A DNA stretch of 64,000 nucleotides, from assembly GCF_000313755.1 (NCBI RefSeq), contig NZ_AMZB01000111.1, positions 1-64,000 on the forward strand, read 5' to 3'. A program made the translations under genes and the position numbers. Under the pieces are notes generated by a model. It saw only the letters and a program-made list of their open reading frames with translations, was not told the origin of the DNA and ran no database searches. Origin of the DNA: Pseudomonas nitroreducens TX1 (GTDB taxonomy: Bacteria > Pseudomonadota > Gammaproteobacteria > Pseudomonadales > Pseudomonadaceae). Shown in pieces: positions 54,853 to 64,000 of the stretch; the first letter of the stretch is position 1; each line of letters opens with the position of its first letter.

Positions 54853-54893
54853 CTTCTTCTACCTCTTCCGTCTCGTTCGGACAAAAGCCGGAC

Positions 54894-56030
54894 TCAGCGG
54901 CGCTCGGCCATCGCCGCGATGAAGCGGTCGAACAGCGGGGCCACGTCGTGCGGACCAGGGCTGGCTTCCGGGTGACCCTGGAAGCTGAAAGCCACCTTGT
55001 CGGTGCGCTCGATACCCTGCAGCGTGCCGTCGAACAGCGACTTGTGGGTCGCGCGCAGGTTGGCCGGCATGCTCGCCTCGTCCACGGCGAAACCGTGGTT
55101 CTGGCTGGTGATCATCACCACGCCCGAATCCAGGTCCTGCACCGGGTGGTTGGCACCGTGGTGGCCGTGGCCCATTTTCAGGGTCTTGGCGCCGGAAGCC
55201 AGGGCCAGCAGTTGGTGGCCCAGGCAGATGCCGAAGATCGGCGTCTCGGTGTCGAGGAACTCGCGGATGGCCTGGATGGCGTAGTCACACGGCTCGGGGT
55301 CACCAGGACCGTTGGAGAGGAAGATGCCGTCCGGATTCAGGGCCAGCACTTCGCTGGCCGGGGTCTGTGCCGGCACGACGGTCAGGCGGCAGCCGCGGGC
55401 GACCAGCATGCGTAGGATGTTCAGCTTCACGCCGAAGTCGTAGGCGACCACGTGGTACGGCAGGTCGGCGGCGGCGATTTCCGGGTGGCTGTCGGTTTCC
55501 AGGTTCCACACGCTGGAGCGCCATTCGTAGCGTTCGGTGGAGGAAACGACTTTCGCCAGGTCCATGCCTTTCAGGCCCGGGAAGCCACGCGCCAGTTCGA
55601 GGGCTTTTTCCTCGGTGGCGTCGGGGCCTGCCAGGATGCAGCCGTTCTGCGAGCCCTTCTCGCGCAGGATGCGGGTCAGGCGCCGGGTATCGATGCCGGC
55701 GATGGCAACGGTGCCGTTGGCTTTCAGGTAGTCCGGCAGGGACTGCTTGTCGCGCCAGCTGCTGGACAGCAGCGGCAGGTCACGAATGATCAGGCCGGCA
55801 GCCCAGACCTTGTTCGACTCGGCGTCCTCCGGCGTGGTGCCGGTGTTGCCGATGTGCGGGTAGGTCAGGGTAACGATCTGTTGGGCGTAGGAAGGATCGG
55901 TGAGGATTTCCTGGTAGCCGGTCATGGCGGTGTTGAACACCACCTCTCCGACGGTCTGGCCGTCGGCGCCGATGGCTTCACCGCGAAAAACGCTGCCGTC
56001 GGCAAGTGCAAGTATGGCTGGCTTAGTCAA
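54894..56030 (-). CDS. carA: Carbamoyl-phosphate synthase small subunit (TTG start)
   Basis: This 378-aa glutaminase subunit supplies ammonia to CarB. The class I amidotransferase triad is C in [11 protein letters not shown] with H and E in the C-terminal [11 protein letters not shown]. Start is TTG 56030, with GGGAGG five bases upstream, giving the length known for P. aeruginosa; no ATG in frame fits. A leader with terminator, inverted repeat and ArgR-like site precedes it. Confidence 0.97.
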   Translation of the reverse strand: MTKPAILALADGSVFRGEAIGADGQTVGEVVFNTAMTGYQEILTDPSYAQQIVTLTYPHIGNTGTTPEDAESNKVWAAGLIIRDLPLLSSSWRDKQSLPDYLKANGTVAIAGIDTRRLTRILREKGSQNGCILAGPDATEEKALELARGFPGLKGMDLAKVVSSTERYEWRSSVWNLETDSHPEIAAADLPYHVVAYDFGVKLNILRMLVARGCRLTVVPAQTPASEVLALNPDGIFLSNGPGDPEPCDYAIQAIREFLDTETPIFGICLGHQLLALASGAKTLKMGHGHHGANHPVQDLDSGVVMITSQNHGFAVDEASMPANLRATHKSLFDGTLQGIERTDKVAFSFQGHPEASPGPHDVAPLFDRFIAAMAERR

Positions 56031-56075
56031 GAAGACCTCCCGTAGTTCAAGCCTGGCTGGGCGTGCGCAGATTGT

Positions 56076-56116
56076 AAAAAAGCGGGATGACATCAGAAGA
56101 AGTCATCCCGCTTTTT
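56076..56116 (-). terminator. Strong terminator/attenuator in the carA leader
   Basis: A 15-bp perfect stem (AAAAAGCGGGATGAC with its complement) with a 10-nt loop is flanked by A/T runs. On the minus strand it ends in six T, 46 bp before the carA TTG. It could be the end of dapB transcription or a pyrimidine-controlled attenuator in the carA leader. Confidence 0.9.
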
Positions 56117-56137
56117 ATGTGATCATGCTGCGCTACT

Positions 56138-56155
56138 TTTAGTGGACACACTAAA
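56138..56155. promoter_or_regulatory. Perfect inverted repeat TTTAGTG-GACA-CACTAAA upstream of carA
   Basis: A 7-bp arm palindrome with a 4-nt centre lies between the ArgR-like site and the carA terminator-hairpin. It may be an operator or part of the leader RNA fold. Confidence 0.5.
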
Positions 56156-56158
56156 GCT

Positions 56159-56179
56159 GTAGTTTACAGAAATGCGACA
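56159..56179 (-). promoter_or_regulatory. ArgR half-site candidate upstream of carA
   Basis: On the minus strand, TGTCGC-N8-AA-N5 is matched exactly (TGTCGC, ATTTCTGT, AA, ACTAC), the Pseudomonas ArgR consensus. A weaker TGTCCA copy begins 31 bp downstream. Arginine control of carAB is established in P. aeruginosa. Confidence 0.65.
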
Positions 56180-56217
56180 TCATGGTCCACCTTTTGCACG
56201 ACGTACGGCCATGCCGC

Positions 56218-58216
<1,999 letters not shown>

Positions 58217-58257
58217 AAATTCTTCGCACCTTAAAAACCTCTCCCCCAGACACGCCA

Positions 58258-58315
58258 ACGCGGGAGCAAGCCCCCGCGTGACGTTTCATGCGCACCGACA
58301 CGCTGGTCGGTGCGC
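58258..58315 (-). other. Tandem hairpins between dnaK and dnaJ
   Basis: Two stems lie in the 123-bp spacer: GCGCACCGAC / GTCGGTGCGC (58290-58315) and ACGCGGG / CCCGCGT (58258-58279). Neither has a T-run, so they may attenuate or process rather than terminate, lowering dnaJ relative to dnaK. Confidence 0.6.
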
Positions 58316-58339
58316 CGGAGCGGAAAGCAAGCACGCGGC

Positions 58340-60256
<1,917 letters not shown>

Positions 60257-60346
60257 AGTTCACTCTCCAGAAATTAGATTCCGCGCTGACCCTGTTGCGG
60301 GTCTTTGGCTCGGTTGATTACCCAGATGGGGACCGGGTGGTGGATT

Positions 60347-60910
60347 TCAAGCCTTCTCGTCGATCGAAGGCGGAGTTTGTTCCGGCGCCTTGCTGACCAC
60401 GACCATGGCCGGGCGCAGCAGGCGACCGTTGAGCAGGTAGCCCTTCTGGAACACCTTGACCACGCTGCCCGGCTCGAGACGAATGCTCTCTTCCATGGCC
60501 ATGGCCTGGTGGTGTTCGGGGTTGAACGGCTCGCCGTGCGGATCGACCGGCTCGAGGCTGTAGCGCTTGAGGGTGTCGTGGAACATCTTCAGCGTCAGCT
60601 CGATGCCTTCGCGCATCGGCTTGATCGCTTCGTCTTCCGGGTTCGACATCTCCAGCGCGCGTTCGAGGGTATCGACGATCGGCAGCAGGTCGCCGGCGAA
60701 CTTCTCCAGGGCAAACTTGTGCGCCTTCTCCACGTCCTGCTCGGCACGACGGCGGACGTTCTGCAGCTCGGCAACGGCGCGCAGGCTCTGGTCCTTCGCC
60801 GCGGCAACCTGTTCTTCCAACTCCAGCACGCGGGCGTTCAGATCCCCGGCAGCGCCGGTGTCCGGCTGCTCGTTGAACTGGGAATCCTGAGTCTGTTGTT
60901 CGTCAGACAT
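60347..60910 (-). CDS. grpE: Nucleotide exchange factor GrpE
   Basis: This 187-aa GrpE releases ADP from DnaK. It has a long N-terminal coiled coil (about 30-85) and the C-terminal beta domain with [21 protein letters not shown]. It starts MSDEQQ after AGGAGAG and is the first gene of the grpE-dnaK-dnaJ group, behind a heat-shock promoter. Confidence 0.98.
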   Translation of the reverse strand: MSDEQQTQDSQFNEQPDTGAAGDLNARVLELEEQVAAAKDQSLRAVAELQNVRRRAEQDVEKAHKFALEKFAGDLLPIVDTLERALEMSNPEDEAIKPMREGIELTLKMFHDTLKRYSLEPVDPHGEPFNPEHHQAMAMEESIRLEPGSVVKVFQKGYLLNGRLLRPAMVVVSKAPEQTPPSIDEKA

Positions 60911-60980
60911 GCCACTCTCCTAAAAAGAAAATAAGCCTTTGAAAACAAGGCGAACCCAATGGTCCGCGGCTCTGCCGTGT

Positions 60981-61008
60981 ATATGGGGCGGCTTTTTTTG
61001 ACTTCAAG
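60981..61008 (-). promoter_or_regulatory. Sigma-32 heat-shock promoter of grpE
   Basis: On the minus strand CTTGAA is followed by 14 bp and CCCCATAT, matching the sigma-32 consensus at both elements. It ends about 70 bp upstream of the grpE ATG. Confidence 0.9.
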
Positions 61009-61070
61009 GGCCGAGACTGCAAGTACACCACTCACCGCCGACGAAGGAGAATTGCCAGCGGCAAAAAATA

Positions 61071-61086
61071 CTGTATAAATAACCAG
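61071..61086 (+). promoter_or_regulatory. LexA box of recN
   Basis: CTGTATAAATAACCAG fits CTG-N10-CAG with AT-rich centre, 24 bp before the recN start. It overlaps a TATAAAT element that may be the -10. LexA control of recN is established in bacteria. Confidence 0.85.
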
Positions 61087-61109
61087 ACCTATCTACGGAG
61101 CCGCCGTCC

Positions 61110-62786
61110 ATGCTGGTTCATTTGTCTGTGCACAACTACGCCATCGTCGAGCACCTCGATCTCGAGCTCGCCGCCGGCATGACCGTGATCACCGGCGAAA
61201 CGGGTGCCGGCAAGTCGATCATGCTCGATGCCCTCGGCCTCGCCCTGGGCGACCGTGCCGACAGCGGCGTGGTGCGTCCCGGCTCGGACAAGGCCGACAT
61301 TCTCGCCAGCTTCGATGTCAGCGCGATTGCCGAAGCTCGCGACTGGCTCGCCGAGCGCGACCTGGAACAGGACGGTCCGTGCATCCTGCGCCGGGTGATC
61401 ACCGCTGAAGGTCGCTCCCGCGCCTACATCAACGGCACACCCTGCCCGCTGGGCGACCTCAAGCACCTGGGCGAGCTGCTGATCGATATCCACAGTCAGC
61501 ACGAACACCAGTCGCTGCTCAAGGCCGACACCCACCGCCGCCTGCTCGATGAATACGCCGGCAGTCAGGACCTCGCGCGCCAGGTGCATCTCGCCGCGCA
61601 GCGCTGGAAGCAGACCCGCCAGGAACTGGACCGCCTGTCGCGCAATGGCGACGAACAGCGCGCCCGCCACCAGCTGCTCAGCTACCAATTGGAGGAGCTG
61701 GAAAATCTCGGCCAGGGTGACAACGAACTGGAGACGCTGGAAGCCGAACACAAGACCCTGAGCAATGCAGGAAGCCTGATCGCGGCTTGCCGTCAGGTCG
61801 TCGAGCTATGCAGCGAAAACGATGCCGGCAACGTGCTCTCTGCGCTGACCTCCAGCCTTAATCGCCTCACGGCCTTCCAGAGCCAGCCGGCCGCATTGGG
61901 CGAAGCGGTGAATCTGCTCTCCAGTGCGCAGATCCAGGTGGAGGAAGCCATCGGCGAGCTGAACCGCTTCGTCGACCACTTCGATGCCGACCCCATGCGC
62001 CTGCAACAATTGGAAGAGCGCCTGGACGCCATCTACAGCCTCGCGCGCAAGCACCGTGTACAGCCCCACGAACTGCAGGACCTGCAGCAGCGCCTGCTGG
62101 ACGAACTGGAGGCGCTGAACGCCGACGACGAAGCCGTGGAGCGCCTGGGCGACGAACTGGCCGCCTACGCCCGCCACTATCAGGAGAAGGCCGACGAGCT
62201 CAGCCGCATCCGCCAGGAAGCCGCGCCCAAGCTGGCCAAGGCCGTTGAAGTGGAAATGCAGCGCCTGGGCATGCCCGGCGGGCGCTTCGCCATCGAATTA
62301 CGCCAGAGCAGCTCGGACGAGCCGCAGGTCAGCGGCTTGGAACAACTGGAGTTCCTGGTCAGCGCCAACCCCGGCCAACCGATGAAGGGCCTGGCCAAGG
62401 TCGCCTCGGGCGGCGAATTGTCACGTATCAGCTTGGCGATCCAGGTGATCACCGCGCAGACCTCGCGCATTCCCACCCTGGTCTTCGACGAGGTGGACGT
62501 CGGTATCGGCGGCCCCACCGCCGAAGTGGTCGGCCAGTTGCTGCGTCGCCTGGGCGATCGTGGCCAGGTGTTGACCGTCACCCACCTGCCGCAGGTCGCC
62601 GCCCAGGGGCATCAGCACCTGTTCGTGCACAAGGACCGCGACACCAGCGAGACCCGCACCGCCGTGGCCAACCTGAAGAAAGCCGAGCGTATCGAGGAAA
62701 TCGCCCGCATGCTCGGTGGCGTCGACCTGACCAAGGAATCCCTGGCCCACGCCCGCAAGATGGTCGATTCCGCCGTCCAGAGCTGA
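61110..62786 (+). CDS. recN: DNA repair protein RecN
   Basis: This 558-aa SMC-like ATPase takes part in double-strand break repair. The Walker A motif is GETGAGKS (about 30-37), and the signature/Walker B region is near the C-terminus (KVASGGELSRISLA and PTLVFDEVDVGIGG). A coiled coil (about 150-370) lies between. It is divergent from grpE and preceded by a LexA box. Confidence 0.98.
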   Translation: MLVHLSVHNYAIVEHLDLELAAGMTVITGETGAGKSIMLDALGLALGDRADSGVVRPGSDKADILASFDVSAIAEARDWLAERDLEQDGPCILRRVITAEGRSRAYINGTPCPLGDLKHLGELLIDIHSQHEHQSLLKADTHRRLLDEYAGSQDLARQVHLAAQRWKQTRQELDRLSRNGDEQRARHQLLSYQLEELENLGQGDNELETLEAEHKTLSNAGSLIAACRQVVELCSENDAGNVLSALTSSLNRLTAFQSQPAALGEAVNLLSSAQIQVEEAIGELNRFVDHFDADPMRLQQLEERLDAIYSLARKHRVQPHELQDLQQRLLDELEALNADDEAVERLGDELAAYARHYQEKADELSRIRQEAAPKLAKAVEVEMQRLGMPGGRFAIELRQSSSDEPQVSGLEQLEFLVSANPGQPMKGLAKVASGGELSRISLAIQVITAQTSRIPTLVFDEVDVGIGGPTAEVVGQLLRRLGDRGQVLTVTHLPQVAAQGHQHLFVHKDRDTSETRTAVANLKKAERIEEIARMLGGVDLTKESLAHARKMVDSAVQS

Positions 62787-62797
62787 GGCACGAACCA

Positions 62798-62875
62798 GTA
62801 GGAGCGAGCTTGCTCGCGAACGGAGCTTTCCGGCAGCGTCGGCGTTGCACGGTTCGCGAGCAAGCTCGCTTCCAC
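62798..62875. repeat. REP pair (REPIN) between recN and fur
   Basis: An exact REP unit (core GAGCGAGCTTGCTCGC) at 62798-62820 is followed by an inverted copy at 62853-62875, with a 32-bp spacer. Same family as the units at 4289 and 8040. It lies between convergent genes. Confidence 0.9.
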
Positions 62876-62894
62876 CCGGAAGCCGCACAAACGA

Positions 62895-62920
62895 AAACGG
62901 CGACCCGAGGGTCGCCGTTT
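62895..62920. terminator. Bidirectional terminator between recN and fur
   Basis: An 11-bp perfect stem (AAACGGCGACC / GGTCGCCGTTT) with a CGAG loop gives T-rich ends on both strands. It serves fur and recN. Confidence 0.9.
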
Positions 62921-62936
62921 CTGCATCTGCGTGCGC

Positions 62937-63341
62937 TTACTTCTTCTTGCGCACGTAGAGCACCAGATTGTGATCGACGAGCTCGAAGCCACGCTCGCGA
63001 ACGATCTCCTTCTGGCGTTTCTCGATTTCCGAGTCCATGAACTCGATGACTTCGCCGGTATCGACGCAAACCATGTGGTCATGGTGACCGCTGTCGGCCA
63101 GTTCGAAGACGGCATGGCCGCCGTCGAAGTTGTGGCGCACCACCAGGCCGGCGGCTTCGAACTGGGTCAGGACACGGTAGACGGTGGCCAGGCCAACGTC
63201 CTCGCCCGCCTCCATCAGCGCCTTGTATACGTCCTCTGCGCTCATGTGGCGCTGCTCGGCGGAATCGAGCATCTGGAGGATCTTCACGCGCGGCAGTGTG
63301 ACCTTAAGTCCGGCTTTGCGCAGTTCGCTATTTTCAACCAT
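62937..63341 (-). CDS. fur: Ferric uptake regulator Fur
   Basis: This 134-aa Fur represses iron uptake genes with Fe(II). It has the winged helix ([13 protein letters not shown] ... [20 protein letters not shown]) and the metal site in [17 protein letters not shown]. Only one cysteine is present and no CxxC pair, as in the P. aeruginosa protein. Start at ATG 63341 gives that same length. It is divergent from bamE and convergent with recN. Candidate target phuT lies at 3.7 kb. Confidence 0.98.
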   Translation of the reverse strand: MVENSELRKAGLKVTLPRVKILQMLDSAEQRHMSAEDVYKALMEAGEDVGLATVYRVLTQFEAAGLVVRHNFDGGHAVFELADSGHHDHMVCVDTGEVIEFMDSEIEKRQKEIVRERGFELVDHNLVLYVRKKK

Positions 63342-63437
63342 GTGTGCTTTCTCGGCGCGGAATGCTTCGCAGCATCTCTCAATACAGGTATGATCGGGAT
63401 TTCGTCGCTCAGCCAAGATAGTGGAAGTCACCCCTTG

Positions 63438-63974
63438 ATGCAAAACGCCAAGCTCATGCTGACCAGTCTCGCTTTCGGGCTGGGACTCGCCGCACTCGCC
63501 GGTTGCTCGTTCCCGGGGGTCTACAAGATCGACATCCAGCAGGGCAACGTTGTAACGCAGGACATGATAGACCAGTTGAAGCCCGGAATGACCCGGCGCC
63601 AAGTGCGGTTTATCATGGGCAACCCCCTGATCGTGGACACCTTCCACCCCAATCGCTGGGACTACCTCTACAGCATCCAGCCCGGCGGCGGTCAGCGTCA
63701 GCAGGAGCGCATGAGCCTGTTCTTCGGTGAAAACGACCAATTGATCGGCCTCAATGGCGACTTCATGCCCGGCGTGAGCCGCGACGAGTCGATCCTCGGC
63801 AAGGATGGCGTCGCTCCGCCGCTGGCTCCGGAGGCACCGCAGCAGCAGCCCGAACAGCCCAAGGACGAACCAGCCAAGCCCGGCTCCGTGGAAGAGCAGA
63901 TCCAGAAGGAGGTCGACCAGGTGGAAACCGTGCCGATCCCGACTCCCGAACCGCTGGACAAGGATCCGCAGTAA
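63438..63974 (+). CDS. bamE: Outer membrane assembly lipoprotein BamE (OmlA)
   Basis: This 178-aa lipoprotein of the BAM complex has a signal peptide with lipobox LAGC, the SmpA/OmlA domain ([36 protein letters not shown]-type), and a Pro/Gln/Glu-rich C-terminal tail (from about 125), which is longer than in E. coli. ATG 63438 begins the signal peptide. It is divergent from fur; in P. aeruginosa fur and omlA have overlapping promoters. Confidence 0.97.
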   Translation: MQNAKLMLTSLAFGLGLAALAGCSFPGVYKIDIQQGNVVTQDMIDQLKPGMTRRQVRFIMGNPLIVDTFHPNRWDYLYSIQPGGGQRQQERMSLFFGENDQLIGLNGDFMPGVSRDESILGKDGVAPPLAPEAPQQQPEQPKDEPAKPGSVEEQIQKEVDQVETVPIPTPEPLDKDPQ

Positions 63975-63986
63975 GGGACTCGCTCC

Positions 63987-64000
63987 AACAAAAAAAGCCC
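63987..64000 (+). terminator. Start of a terminator cut by the right edge
   Basis: Seven A followed by AGCCC just after bamE look like the left arm of a hairpin terminator; the right arm lies outside the window. Confidence 0.4.

Noticed and set aside
56120-56185. A 10-codon leader peptide (MMSHFCKLQL) upstream of carA
   Set aside because: It overlaps the ArgR-like site and probably lies upstream of or around the promoter; no strong ribosome binding site and no link to the hairpin.

Overview
The window is a stretch of the core chromosome of a Pseudomonas, most likely of the P. aeruginosa lineage (P. aeruginosa / P. citronellolis / P. nitroreducens type); the species cannot be fixed from sequence alone. 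The evidence is high GC with strong third-position GC bias, the cbrA-cbrB-crcZ-pcnB block, the carA-lysE-carB arrangement with a TTG-started carA, an ArgR-like site of the Pseudomonas form, and Pseudomonas-type REP elements. From dksA (6.6 kb) to bamE (the right end), gene order follows what I recall of the PAO1 interval PA4723-PA4765, with a few extra genes inserted. No prophage, transposase, CRISPR array or classic defence system is visible.

Layout. (1) 0-3.8 kb, minus strand: heme importer phuTUV plus a ChaN-type lipoprotein, with a Fur box in front. (2) 3.9-6.3 kb: a small Rieske protein, sfsA and a class I/II aminotransferase. (3) 6.6-13.5 kb: dksA, gluQ, then the carbon-control cascade cbrX-cbrA-cbrB and the sRNA crcZ with its CbrB site and sigma-54 promoter. 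(4) 13.5-19.5 kb: pcnB-folK-panB-panC-panD-pgi. (5) 19.5-34.4 kb, the most variable part: a GlxA-type AraC regulator divergent from a secreted DJ-1/PfpI protein, acs, an MpaB-family protein, a thiolase, an orphan NarL-type response regulator, a giant DUF748/AsmA-like protein, twin DUF2845 proteins, a rhomboid protease, and the CsbD/BON stress pair behind what looks like a complete sigma-54 promoter with an IHF site. (6) 34.4-44.6 kb, minus strand: tpiA-secG-tRNA-Leu-tRNA-fMet-rimP-nusA-infB-rbfA-truB-rpsO-pnp, the transcription/translation superoperon (metY-nusA type). (7) 44.7-56.2 kb: glmM-folP-ftsH-rlmE, divergent yhbY, then carA-lysE-carB-greA and a DUF4149 gene. (8) 56.2-60.9 kb: dapB, dnaJ, dnaK, grpE with a near-perfect heat-shock promoter. 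(9) 61.1-64 kb: recN with a LexA box, fur, bamE.

How it works together. The left side links iron/heme uptake to Fur, whose gene is at the other end of the window. CbrAB drives CrcZ, an RNA decoy for Hfq/Crc; acs in the same window carries an Hfq/Crc-type A-rich motif at its ribosome binding site, so both ends of that regulatory path are visible. Most of the rest is housekeeping: coenzyme A and folate precursors, envelope precursors, pyrimidine/arginine precursor synthesis, ribosome maturation, RNA decay and proteostasis. The least explained items are the BON/CsbD sigma-54 promoter region, the GlxA/DJ-1 pair, the orphan response regulator with a palindrome in its leader, the zinc-finger membrane protein before pnp, and terminator-like hairpins just before rimP and inside the start of folP.
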